DNA of 64,000 nt from Caulobacter sp. (GCA_019636175.1 JAHBYC010000011.1:18584-82583); one strand, 5' to 3'. Shown: positions 34,656 through 42,120, counted from the first letter of the stretch. Translations and numbers: made by a program. The notes: generated from the sequence alone by a model not told the origin.

Positions 34656-36307
34656 TGCGCCCCTCCGATCAGACCCGCCGCCGCGGCATCCTTGGCCACG
34701 CCGGCCGCCTGTCCGGCCGCCGACAGCAGGGCCTGCATCCTCGCGGTCTGGTCATCCTGTGCGGCCATGGCGGCCATATCCTCTTCGCTGTGCAGCAGGC
34801 CGGCCGGCGCGCCGCGGATCTCCGCCAGTCGCCGCAAGGTCTCGGGCCCCTTGATCATCCGCGCCGCCGCCGGGTCGAATTGCCCGACCGCCGCCGCATC
34901 CTCCAGCAGCCGCAGGATCGCCACGCCTTCATCCGACTTCTGTGCCCGAGCCAGCGGCGAGGTGTAGTCGATGTCGGCGACAACATTTTCCAGCGCGTCC
35001 AGCTCCGGCGGCATCTCGGGCAGGGCGCCGGCGGCGGCCAGAATATCCAGCTCGGCCTGGATCATGGGGGCCAGCAGCTCCGACTGCAGGCGCCCCATCA
35101 CCGGCGCCAGCAGCGCGCCCTTTTCCTGCGCCCGCAGCATGGCTTCGGTCGCCGTCATCTGCGGCGTCTCGACCAGGATCTGGAACAGGGTGACCATAAA
35201 GGCCTGGTTGATGGTCTCCCGCGTGCGATCGACCATCTCCAGGGTGATCGGCAGGTTGGCTCCGATGTTCAGGGGGCGGACCAGTTCGGTTCCATCCATG
35301 CCAAGCGCGCCCCGATTGATCGCACGGGGCTGCAGCCTGAAACTGGTCAGACCGCCTTCATCCGAGAGCAGCAAGGGCGGCTCGGCGATCAACTGTCCGG
35401 TCCGCAGCAGGGTCTTCTGCTGTTCATTGACCGTCTTGATGTCGGCCAGAACCGTCATCGCCGGACCCCGGCCATAGACCTCCCGTGGAGCCGTCACATA
35501 TCGCGCCACCGCATAGCGCAGGGTGCGATAGCCCTGTTCCTGCAGCAGCTTTCGCCCCTCGAAGGCGACATAACGGCTGGCGAAGGCCATGCCGCGCCAG
35601 TCCCTTCGGCTCCAGTCGGCGTCTTCTCGAGGGCAGACACAATGGATCAGTTCGAACCGGCGATGCGGCTCGCTTTCCGCCGCCCGGGCGATGCTGGCCG
35701 GGGTTTCATCGCCGAACCGCTGCACCCACTGGCGCGCGGTAAGCTCGAACTTGCGATGGACGGTGTCCACCACGCCCTGGAAATTCTCGGCAAACCAGGT
35801 CTCGGCGAAAGGAATGGCCCTGTACCGCAGCCCACCGCCCGGCAGCTCGTCAACGAACAGCGCCCCGTTGCCGAACGCGCCGAGGCCGACATAGGTCTCA
35901 TGAGCCTGACTGGCGAAATTGGCGCCCGGGGCATACCGGGTCGAGAACAGCGTCTCCGTCACCTGTTGCAGCCAGCGCCGCACGGGCTCCGGCGTCTCTC
36001 CGTTACGGCCGCCATCGCCCCGCCAGTCGCGCATCGAAAGCTCATGCCAGCGTTGGGTGCGCGGGGTCAGCATGCTCTCGATGGCGGCGGCGAACTTGTC
36101 CAGCGCGAGCGGCGCCGTGGAATCGAATACCCGGTCGTTCCGCCGGCCGCCGATCGGCTGGCGCGACCCGGCGAAGTCCTGTTGCCGGGTCAGCACCCGT
36201 TCAGCCACCTCCTGGCACTGGCCATCCAGCCCGGCCCGTTCGGCCTCCATCGCCGCCTGACGACGCAAGATCTCCTCGGCCCGGCTGTCGGTCACACATC
36301 TCTCCAT
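34652..36307 (-). CDS. Head-tail connector / portal protein (gp8-like)
   Basis: A 551-residue portal of the Head-tail_con family. Signatures include DSTAPLALDKFAAAIESMLTPRTQRWHEL near residue 70, LFVDELPGGGLRYRAIPFAETWFAEN, and GRGPAMTVLADIKTVNEQQKTLLRTGQLIAEPPLL, followed by the helix after ETPQMTATEAMLRAQEKGALLAPVMGRLQSELL. A dodecamer of it would form the packaging channel. A GTG at 36295 with GGAGAG just upstream is an alternative start. A promoter-like element lies 15 bases before the ATG, so the portal is probably first in its transcript. Confidence 0.85.
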   Translation of the reverse strand: MERCVTDSRAEEILRRQAAMEAERAGLDGQCQEVAERVLTRQQDFAGSRQPIGGRRNDRVFDSTAPLALDKFAAAIESMLTPRTQRWHELSMRDWRGDGGRNGETPEPVRRWLQQVTETLFSTRYAPGANFASQAHETYVGLGAFGNGALFVDELPGGGLRYRAIPFAETWFAENFQGVVDTVHRKFELTARQWVQRFGDETPASIARAAESEPHRRFELIHCVCPREDADWSRRDWRGMAFASRYVAFEGRKLLQEQGYRTLRYAVARYVTAPREVYGRGPAMTVLADIKTVNEQQKTLLRTGQLIAEPPLLLSDEGGLTSFRLQPRAINRGALGMDGTELVRPLNIGANLPITLEMVDRTRETINQAFMVTLFQILVETPQMTATEAMLRAQEKGALLAPVMGRLQSELLAPMIQAELDILAAAGALPEMPPELDALENVVADIDYTSPLARAQKSDEGVAILRLLEDAAAVGQFDPAAARMIKGPETLRRLAEIRGAPAGLLHSEEDMAAMAAQDDQTARMQALLSAAGQAAGVAKDAAAAGLIGGAQ

Positions 36308-36321
36308 TGCTCGGGGTCGCC

Positions 36322-36351
36322 CCTTATCGAAGCGTCCCCCATTATCCCACG
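36322..36351 (-). promoter_or_regulatory. Virion-module promoter-like element P2 (portal)
   Basis: On the minus strand CGTGGGATAATGGGGGA followed by CGCTTCGATAAGG, only 15 bases before the portal start, with no other gene between. Confidence 0.62.
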
Positions 36352-36375
36352 ACGGGCTGCGACCAGGGCAATTAT

Positions 36376-36392
36376 CTGTGGGAAAAATACAG
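36376..36392. promoter_or_regulatory. Operator O5 resembling those of the S24 repressor
   Basis: CTGTGGGAAAAATACAG. Its right 11 bases (GAAAAATACAG) are identical to operator O1 at 41285, and the left half keeps CTGT. It lies between the portal promoter and the gene at 36496, about 5 kb from the repressor gene. Confidence 0.55.
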
Positions 36393-36495
36393 AACGAGAA
36401 GGGCGTTCGCCCGGCGCCGCCCTACTCTTCACGCCCCCGCAAAGCCTCTAGCCTCCGGTCAAGCGCCGCGCCGCCCTGAGCCAGACAACAGTCCG

Positions 36496-36792
36496 ATGAC
36501 CTACGCCGCCAAACTCATCCTCGTCCTGCCGCTTTCCACGCCGGACGCCCTGGAGCCGTTCGTCGAGACCTGCCTTGCCGACGGCGTTGAACTGATCTGC
36601 ATCTCGGGCCCGGGCTGCGACGCGGTCGAGGACGAGATCGACGCCCTGATCGTTGGCGACGGCGCCGATGACGCCAGGTTCATCGCCACCACCTCCCACG
36701 GCGACGAGCCGCTTGAAGACGTCATCAACCTGGCGACGCTGTGGATCGGCGACCGTCCCGCCGGAGAGGCGCCGCAGCTGGTTCGTCTGTAG
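36496..36792 (+). CDS. Hypothetical protein, opposite strand inside the virion module
   Basis: A 98-residue acidic protein not recognised: MTYAAKLILVLPLSTPDALEPF, then DGVELICISGPGCDAVEDEIDALIVGDGADD and a C-terminal helix with LEDVINLATLWIGDRP. It looks like a small alpha/beta cytosolic protein. It is the only gene in the module on the plus strand and is preceded by a candidate repressor operator (36376), so it may be expressed at a different time from the virion genes, possibly as a lysogeny gene or regulator. ATG 36496 was chosen because the longer frame lacks any ribosome binding site. Confidence 0.6.
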   Translation: MTYAAKLILVLPLSTPDALEPFVETCLADGVELICISGPGCDAVEDEIDALIVGDGADDARFIATTSHGDEPLEDVINLATLWIGDRPAGEAPQLVRL

Positions 36793-36797
36793 GCAGC

Positions 36798-36815
36798 GCG
36801 CCGGCGCGCCGGCGC
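36798..36815. repeat. 18-bp GC palindrome between converging genes
   Basis: GCGCCGGCGCGCCGGCGC, perfectly symmetric, in the 26 bases between the stop codons of the genes at 36496 and 36819. Perhaps a bidirectional terminator; no T run on either side. Confidence 0.45.
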
Positions 36816-36818
36816 CGG

Positions 36819-36998
36819 CTACCCCATCAGAACCTTCGTAGCGATCCCCCCTTCCGCCCGACCGGACGCCGTCGACAGGAAGGTCGACCGTCGGCCCTGT
36901 CGCAGTCGCAGGCGATCTTCGTCCTCGGCGCGGAGGCGGGCGTCATTGATGGTGGGCGGCGGCGGGGCCGGGCGCGGCGGCTTGAGGTCCGGTTCCAT
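36819..36998 (-). CDS. Small phage head-module protein, first gene of the virion module
   Basis: A 59-residue protein starting at ATG 36998 with AAGGAGA upstream. It begins MEPDLKPPRPAPPPPTINDA, then RLRAEDEDRLRLRQGRR, and ends ATKVLMG. Short proteins with a Pro-rich start, a charged INDAR...DRLRRR helix and a final TKxLLG are common just before the portal in podoviral structural modules, where they are called hypothetical head proteins. It is directly downstream of promoter element P1. Its size is below many gene-finding cut-offs. Confidence 0.72.
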   Translation of the reverse strand: MEPDLKPPRPAPPPPTINDARLRAEDEDRLRLRQGRRSTFLSTASGRAEGGIATKVLMG

Positions 36999-37007
36999 CA
37001 GCAGTCT

Positions 37008-37039
37008 CCTTATCGAAGCGGACCCCTATTATCCCACGG
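37008..37039 (-). promoter_or_regulatory. Virion-module promoter-like element P1
   Basis: On the minus strand CCGTGGGATAATAGGGG then CGCTTCGATAAGGA, the best copy of the element; AAGGA also serves as the ribosome binding site of the 59-residue protein. No typical -35 hexamer lies 16-18 bases upstream. The bases from here to 37289 hold no gene that I see. Confidence 0.65.
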
Positions 37040-37289
37040 CGAGGCCGCGACCTCATCCCGCCAGCCCCCGAACAGACGGACGCAGGCTTCAGGGCGAACC
37101 CGGGCGGCGTTGCTTTGAAAGCCGGGTCCAGGCGCCCTTCTGAACCTGAATGAACTTGGGCGCGGCCGGACCTGACTCACATCGGTGATTGATTGCAGAA
37201 AAGGCAGGGCCGCTATTCTCGACAGGATTTTTCGGCGCGGCGCTGACCGAATCGACGTCTTGCGCGTTGTGTCCGCGAGAAGGACAAAG

Positions 37290-38786
37290 ATGAAGACGAC
37301 TGACACCATTTCTACGGGCAACGCCGGGCTTGACGCCATCCTCTCCGGGGGACTGCCCTCTCAAAGGCTCTATCTTCTTGAAGGCGCGCCGGGCTCGGGC
37401 AAGACGACCCTTGCGTTGCAGTTCCTGCTCGAAGGGGTCCGGCTGGGCGAAAAGGGCCTCTACATCACCCTCTCGGAAACGCGCGAAGAGCTGGCCGTTG
37501 TCGCGGCGTCCCACGGCTGGGACCTCGACGCCTTTGAGGTCTTTGAGTTCAGCTCGGCGTCCGAAGTGCTCGGCGAGGCTCGTGACCAGTCGATCCTGCA
37601 TCCCTGGGAGCTGGAGCTGGGCGAAACCGTCCGACTGATCCAGGAAGAGGTAGAGCGGGTCGGGCCCAAACGCGTGGTGTTCGACAGCCTCTCCGAAATG
37701 CGGCTCCTGGCCCAGGACGCGCTCCGCTACCGGCGCCAGGTGCTGGCGCTGAAACAGTATTTCTCCGGCCGGGACGCGACGGTGATCCTGGTCGACGACA
37801 TGACCAGCGGCGACCGGACGCGAGACACCCATCTGCACAGTCTGGCGCACGGTGTCATTACACTTGAGCGCCTCACCCTCGACTTCGGGGCCGCGCGACG
37901 GCGCCTGCAGGTGCAAAAGCTTCGTGGCGTGGATTTTGTCGCCGGCTTCCACGACTTCGTCATTCGCCGGGGCGGACTGGAAATCTATCCCCGGCTGGTC
38001 GCTTCGGACTTTCATGCCGCCTTCTCCGACCAGCCGATGGCAAGCGGCGTCAAGGAGCTCGACCAACTGCTCGACGGAGGGCCGCTTCGGGGCACCAGCA
38101 CCCTGATCACCGGACCGGCCGGCAGCGGCAAGACCACGATCGCCCTGCAGTATCTCGATGCGGCCTGCCGACGCGGAGAGCACTGCACGGTCTATGAGTT
38201 TGATGAGCGCATCGCCACCCTGCTGGCCAGGGCGCGGGCGTTCAACATCGACCTCGAAAAGCACATCGAGTCGGGCAGCTTGGTCATTCAGCAGATTGAT
38301 CCGGCCGAGATCTCTCCCGGTGAATTCGCTGCCCGTGTCCGCGCCGAGGTCGAGAAGCGCGACGCCCGCCTGATCGTCATCGACAGCCTTAACGGCTACA
38401 TGGCCGCCATGCCGCAGGAGCAGCAACTCATCCTGCAAATGCACGAACTGCTGTCCTACCTCAGCCAGCAGGGCGTCGTAACCCTCCTGATCAATCCGCA
38501 GGAAGGCCTGGTGGGCGCGATGGCGTCCAACCTGAACATCTCCTATGTCGCCGACTCCGTCCTTCTGCTGCGCTTCTTCGAGTCCGGCGGACGGATCCGC
38601 AAGGCGATCTCGGTCATCAAAAATCGCGGCGGAAGGCATGAGGACACCATCCGTGAGCTGCGGATCGACGCCGGCGGCGTGCGGATTGGCGAGCCGCTGT
38701 CGGACTTCAAGGGTGTCCTGACCGGCACGCCGGAATATACCGGGCCCATGTCCCCACTCCTGGAAGATCGCCGCGGTGGCGCATAG
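37290..38786 (+). CDS. KaiC-like double-domain ATPase
   Basis: A 498-residue RecA-fold protein with two KaiC domains. Walker A motifs are GAPGSGKTT (residues 32-40) and GPAGSGKTT near residue 275; Walker B-like strands are VVFDSLSEMRLL and LIVIDSLNGYMAA. Each domain begins with a KaiC-typical STGNAGLDAILSGGLP or ASGVKELDQLLDGG. There is no kaiA or kaiB nearby, so a clock is unlikely. KaiC-like ATPases paired with a histidine kinase are known in other Proteobacteria and are linked to stress responses. The kinase gene overlaps it by 11 bases. Upstream is the right edge of the virion module. Confidence 0.9.
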   Translation: MKTTDTISTGNAGLDAILSGGLPSQRLYLLEGAPGSGKTTLALQFLLEGVRLGEKGLYITLSETREELAVVAASHGWDLDAFEVFEFSSASEVLGEARDQSILHPWELELGETVRLIQEEVERVGPKRVVFDSLSEMRLLAQDALRYRRQVLALKQYFSGRDATVILVDDMTSGDRTRDTHLHSLAHGVITLERLTLDFGAARRRLQVQKLRGVDFVAGFHDFVIRRGGLEIYPRLVASDFHAAFSDQPMASGVKELDQLLDGGPLRGTSTLITGPAGSGKTTIALQYLDAACRRGEHCTVYEFDERIATLLARARAFNIDLEKHIESGSLVIQQIDPAEISPGEFAARVRAEVEKRDARLIVIDSLNGYMAAMPQEQQLILQMHELLSYLSQQGVVTLLINPQEGLVGAMASNLNISYVADSVLLLRFFESGGRIRKAISVIKNRGGRHEDTIRELRIDAGGVRIGEPLSDFKGVLTGTPEYTGPMSPLLEDRRGGA

Positions 38787-40458
38787 GTCCGCGTCCGAAG
38801 GCTTTCGCGTACTTGTGTCCGCGCCCTATGGCCGCGACGCCGAGAGCGTGGCCGAATTGCTGCGAGCAGAGGGGTACAACGTCACGATCTGCCGCGGCCT
38901 TCCGGCAATAGCCGACAGCATCGACGACGACCTCGGCGTCATCCTTCTGACCGAAGAGGCGCTGGCCTCCGACCTCTCGCCGCTCAAGGCGGCGCTGGCG
39001 GCCCAGCCTTCCTGGTCGGATGTTCCCTTCGTCCTGCTGACGGCGCAGCGCTCAGGTCGCGTTTCCGGCGTGGAGGCTTCCCGGCTCAAGCTCTTCGACC
39101 TGGCGACGAACAATCTGGTCCTTGAGCGACCGCTGGGGCGAGCCTCGCTGATCAGCGCCGTCGCCTCCGCCATGCGGCTTCGCCAGAAGCAGTTCGAAAT
39201 GCGGGATCGGATGGCCGACCTGGACCGCCTCAACCGCACCCTGGAAGACAAGGTCGCCGACCGCACCGCGGCGCTGGAAGCGGAGATGGCAAACCGCGCC
39301 CTGGCCGAGGACGCGCTGCGCCAGAGCCAGAAAATGGAGGCGGTCGGTCAGTTGACCGGCGGCATCGCCCACGACTTCAACAACATGCTGACCGGCGTGA
39401 TCGGCGGCCTCGATATCGTTCGCCGAAGGCTGGACAGCGGCCGGCTGGAGGATGTTGGCCGCTTCATGGACGGCGCCACGGCCTCGGCCCAGCGTGCGGC
39501 GGCGCTGACCCAGAGACTGCTGGCCTTTTCCCGTCGCCAATCGCTCGATCCCCGCCCGCTGGACGTCAACGCCCTTGCGGTGTCGCTCGAGGAGCTGCTG
39601 CGTCGCACGGTCCGGGAAAACATCGCGCTCGATATCCGGACGGGCGCGGACGTGAAGAGCGTGGTTGCCGACGCCAATCAACTCGAGAGCGCCATCCTCA
39701 ACCTGGCGATCAATGCGCGCGACGCCATGCCGGACGGCGGACGGCTGACCGTGGAGACCTCGGTTGTCGCCTTCGACGCGGACGAGGCAGCGGCCGACTT
39801 CGGGGTCAAGCCAGGTCGGTATGTGTTGATCGCGGTGTCCGACACCGGCGTCGGCATGGCGCCGGAACTGCTGGAAAAGGTCTTCGAGCCCTTCTTCACC
39901 ACCAAGCCGATCGGGGAGGGAACCGGCCTTGGCCTATCGATGGTCTATGGCTTCGCGCGTCAGTCGGGCGGCGTGGTGCGGATCGAGAGCCGGCCCGGCG
40001 CCGGTACGGTCGTCAACCTCTACCTTCCCGCGACGGATGATGACGAAGGAGAGGCCCGGCCCGCCGACGCCAAGGCTCGCCGCGCCGGTGCAGGCCAGAC
40101 TGTTCTGGTTGTTGAGGATGATGCGTCGGTCCGCATGCTGGTCCGCGAGGTCCTTGCGGATCTTGCCTATACCGTCATCGAGGCTGGCGACGCCGACGCC
40201 GCCATCCCGGTGCTGGCCTCGGACCAGCCCGTCCAGCTGATGGTCTCGGACGTTGGTCTCCCGGGCATGGACGGGCGTCGCCTGGCCGAGCTTGCTCGAA
40301 CTCATCGCCCCTCCCTGCCCATCCTGTTCGTCACGGGCTATGCGGAGAACGCCACGGTTCGCGCCGACTTCCTTGGCGACAACATGTCGATGATCACCAA
40401 GCCCTTCTCGCTTGAGGTTCTGGCGGCGAAGATCAATGAGATGATTGACCTTTCCTGA
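38776..40458 (+). CDS. Hybrid histidine kinase paired with KaiC-like ATPase
   Basis: A 560-residue cytosolic kinase without membrane helices. Residues about 1-130 look like a receiver whose phospho-Asp region (LGVILLTEEALASD) is altered, followed by a coiled coil (RLNRTLEDKVADRTAALEAEMANRALAE). The HisKA box is GQLTGGIAHDFNNML (phospho-His), the ATPase shows NLAINARDAMPDGG, DTGVGM and GTGLGLSMVYG, and the C-terminal receiver has LMVSDVGLPGMDG. It starts with GTG inside the end of the KaiC gene. It presumably senses the state of the KaiC-like protein. No output DNA-binding partner is seen beside it. Confidence 0.88.
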   Translation: MAHRSASEGFRVLVSAPYGRDAESVAELLRAEGYNVTICRGLPAIADSIDDDLGVILLTEEALASDLSPLKAALAAQPSWSDVPFVLLTAQRSGRVSGVEASRLKLFDLATNNLVLERPLGRASLISAVASAMRLRQKQFEMRDRMADLDRLNRTLEDKVADRTAALEAEMANRALAEDALRQSQKMEAVGQLTGGIAHDFNNMLTGVIGGLDIVRRRLDSGRLEDVGRFMDGATASAQRAAALTQRLLAFSRRQSLDPRPLDVNALAVSLEELLRRTVRENIALDIRTGADVKSVVADANQLESAILNLAINARDAMPDGGRLTVETSVVAFDADEAAADFGVKPGRYVLIAVSDTGVGMAPELLEKVFEPFFTTKPIGEGTGLGLSMVYGFARQSGGVVRIESRPGAGTVVNLYLPATDDDEGEARPADAKARRAGAGQTVLVVEDDASVRMLVREVLADLAYTVIEAGDADAAIPVLASDQPVQLMVSDVGLPGMDGRRLAELARTHRPSLPILFVTGYAENATVRADFLGDNMSMITKPFSLEVLAAKINEMIDLS

Positions 40459-40477
40459 CCCGCGTCCCGGTGACGCG

Positions 40478-41020
40478 TCACGCCTCTCCGCTCGACGAGG
40501 CGCCGGTCCGGTCTGGTCCGAACCGCTCCCATCCAAAGCCTTCATGCGGCCGCCGCCGAGGCTTGAGATCAACCGCCTGGCGCTCCCAGGCGACTGGCCG
40601 CCGGTGCGCCCGGGCCTGATGGCTTGAGCAGTAGCTCTGCCCGTCCGGGCGGCGCATGCCGCAGAACAGCTGCACCCCCTCGACGTCCTCGGTCGTCGGC
40701 CAGTGACAGTCCGAGGGGCCCAGGCGCTCAAGGCGCTTCATGCGCTGTGGATCGACAATCAGCGGCGCCGGCGCCGCCCGGACAACCGTTGTCGAGGTTT
40801 CGCCGCGTCGCCAGCCCAGCCGCGCGATCTTGGCGCTGATCGGCCCCTTGCCGACGCCCATGCGACCCGCGATCAGGGCATGGGACAGACCGGCCTCGAA
40901 CAGCTGCCGGAGTTGATCCAGCCTCTCTGGCGGCCATTCGGCCCTCTGGCGCCTGTGAACGGGAAGAGACGCAGGCGCGCGGGCGGCGTCCGCCGTGGTG
41001 GATGCGGGTGACATGAACAT
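40478..41020 (-). CDS. GcrA-family regulator
   Basis: A 180-residue protein. The middle (EWPPERLDQLRQLFEAGLSHALIAGRMGV) followed by GPISAKIARLGW is the DNA-binding helix-turn-helix of GcrA, and the C-terminal DCHWPTTEDVEGVQLFCGMRRP with SYCSSHQARAHRR is the sigma-interaction part. GcrA in Caulobacter is a sigma-70 cofactor that acts at methylated promoters; phage-borne paralogues exist. The sequence is divergent from a housekeeping GcrA and sits in a repressor region, so it is probably a mobile-element paralogue that could redirect host RNA polymerase. ATG 41014 is an alternative start. Confidence 0.78.
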   Translation of the reverse strand: MFMSPASTTADAARAPASLPVHRRQRAEWPPERLDQLRQLFEAGLSHALIAGRMGVGKGPISAKIARLGWRRGETSTTVVRAAPAPLIVDPQRMKRLERLGPSDCHWPTTEDVEGVQLFCGMRRPDGQSYCSSHQARAHRRPVAWERQAVDLKPRRRPHEGFGWERFGPDRTGASSSGEA

Positions 41021-41067
41021 GACTTTTCGGGTCCAGCTTGTTGGGGGGCGGGTGCGAGCCCGGCGGA

Positions 41068-41277
41068 TCAGGGCCTTGCGGCCTGTCCTCGCCGCGCCGC
41101 CGCGGCCGCGAGCTCTTCAAGACTGGCAAGCCCGCGGGCAGCCAGCGCCGGCCAGTATCGAGGGGGGATCGAGTCCAGCCGCTTCCACTGATGAGCCCTG
41201 TTCGGTGGCGCCTTGAGGGCCCGCGCCAGCCGGGAGGCTCCGCCAGCGGCGGCGATGATGTCGCTGTGGGTTCGCAT
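41068..41277 (-). CDS. Cro/YdaS-like DNA-binding protein
   Basis: A 69-residue protein starting MRTHSDIIAAAGGASRLARAL, with KAPPNRAHQWKRLDSIPPRYW. The run SRLARALKAPPNRAHQWKR fits the helix-turn-helix of YdaS/Cro-like prophage antitoxin-repressors. It is transcribed away from the S24 repressor, with operator O1 eight bases upstream of its start and GAGGA as the binding site. A longer frame runs upstream, but only the last 69 residues make sense. The GcrA-family gene follows 47 bases downstream, probably in one transcript. Confidence 0.72.
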   Translation of the reverse strand: MRTHSDIIAAAGGASRLARALKAPPNRAHQWKRLDSIPPRYWPALAARGLASLEELAAAAARRGQAARP

Positions 41278-41284
41278 GTCCTCA

Positions 41285-41301
41285 CTGTATGAAAAATACA
41301 G
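41285..41301. promoter_or_regulatory. Operator O1
   Basis: CTGTATGAAAAATACAG, perfect six-base arms with a five-base centre, directly before the Cro-like gene; binding here would cover its promoter and ribosome binding site. Confidence 0.75.
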
Positions 41302-41319
41302 GCTTTGCTCAACCCCTAT

Positions 41320-41336
41320 CTGTAGACAACATACAG
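41320..41336. promoter_or_regulatory. Operator O2
   Basis: CTGTAGACAACATACAG, the same 17-base design as O1 with one mismatch between arms, in the middle of the divergent control region. Confidence 0.7.
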
Positions 41337-41342
41337 GATTTA

Positions 41343-41359
41343 ATGTAGCTTTCCTACAT
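41343..41359. promoter_or_regulatory. Operator O3
   Basis: ATGTAGCTTTCCTACAT, perfect six-base arms, 20 bases before the S24 repressor start. It shares TGTA(N9)TACA with O1, O2 and O4 and could mediate self-control of the repressor. Confidence 0.68.
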
Positions 41360-41379
41360 TCCATTCCAGGTCCGACGCC

Positions 41380-41991
41380 ATGAACCCCAATGCCCTCGCC
41401 GCTGATCGCCTGCGCCGCGCCCGTCGCGGGAAGGGCCTGGCCTCGGCGGCTGAAGCGGCGCGGGCCTACGGCTGGAACCTCAATACCTACGCCAGCAACG
41501 AAAACGGCAACGCCAGCTTCTCCTTTCGCAAGGCGGAGGACTACGCCCGCGCCTTCGGGGTGCGGGCCGAGTGGCTCTATGCCGGCAAGGGACCCATGAA
41601 GGCCCGCCGTCAGGGACTGCCGGTTCTGGGCAAGGTCGCCGCCGGCGCAGAGGCCCTGTTCGATGACGACTACGAGATGGGCGCCGCCGCCGACTGGCTG
41701 GACCCGACGGTGCCCGAGGACGGGATTGTGCTGACCGTCGACGGCGAGAGCATGATGCCGCGCTTTCGTCACGGTGAACGCCTGATCTTCGGTCGGCGTC
41801 ACGATGACCCCACGCCCCTGATTGGCCATGAGGTCATGGCCCGACTCGCCGACGGCCGGAAAGTGGTCAAGATTCTGCGCCGGGGCGCCGCTCCGGGTCT
41901 GTGGACCCTGGAAAGCATCAATACGCGGTACGAGCCGATCGAGGATGTCGAGCTTCTCTGGGTCCTGCCCTTCGAGGGTCTTCGGGTCTAG
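41380..41991 (+). CDS. S24-family phage-type repressor (LexA/CI-like)
   Basis: A 203-residue repressor. Residues about 1-70 are an XRE-like helix-turn-helix (ADRLRRARRGKGLASAAEAARAYGWNLNTYASNENG). The C-terminal half is a LexA/S24 domain: GKVAAGAEALF contains the Ala-Gly-type cleavage region, VDGESMMPRFRHGERLIF holds the catalytic Ser, and GRKVVKILRRG the catalytic Lys. Such repressors are cleaved when RecA is activated, releasing prophage genes. It is divergent from the Cro-like gene with three operators between. A further operator follows it at 42098. Confidence 0.88.
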   Translation: MNPNALAADRLRRARRGKGLASAAEAARAYGWNLNTYASNENGNASFSFRKAEDYARAFGVRAEWLYAGKGPMKARRQGLPVLGKVAAGAEALFDDDYEMGAAADWLDPTVPEDGIVLTVDGESMMPRFRHGERLIFGRRHDDPTPLIGHEVMARLADGRKVVKILRRGAAPGLWTLESINTRYEPIEDVELLWVLPFEGLRV

Positions 41992-42086
41992 CGACCGCCG
42001 TCGGCCCGGGCGCCTGGCCAGGGCCTCTTCCAGTCAATTGCTTCAGACAGCGAGGCGACCGCCAGAATCATCGGCGCAGGATTAGG

Positions 42087-42120
42087 TTGACAAATGCCTG
42101 TAATTTTTATACAGTTTTAT
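42087..42120 (+). promoter_or_regulatory. Promoter with operator O4
   Basis: TTGACA (42087-42092) is followed by operator O4, CTGTAATTTTTATACAG (42098-42114), which overlaps the spacer and -10 area. A repressor bound there would block transcription of the two small genes downstream. Confidence 0.68.

Noticed and set aside
17553-36998. A tailocin (headless tail particle)
   Set aside because: Portal, scaffold and capsid genes are intact and the tail is of the short podovirus type, which is not known to form tailocins.
17519-37289. Attachment-site direct repeats or a tRNA at the ends of the virion module
   Set aside because: Reading both edges I found no shared stretch longer than expected by chance and no tRNA-like cloverleaf.
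37290-38786. A circadian clock operon
   Set aside because: No kaiA or kaiB is present; the partner is a hybrid kinase, as in KaiC-like stress modules.
41285-41360. Short CRISPR-like or iteron array
   Set aside because: The 17-bp units are palindromic, irregularly spaced and lie in a divergent promoter region; they are repressor operators, not direct repeats with spacers.
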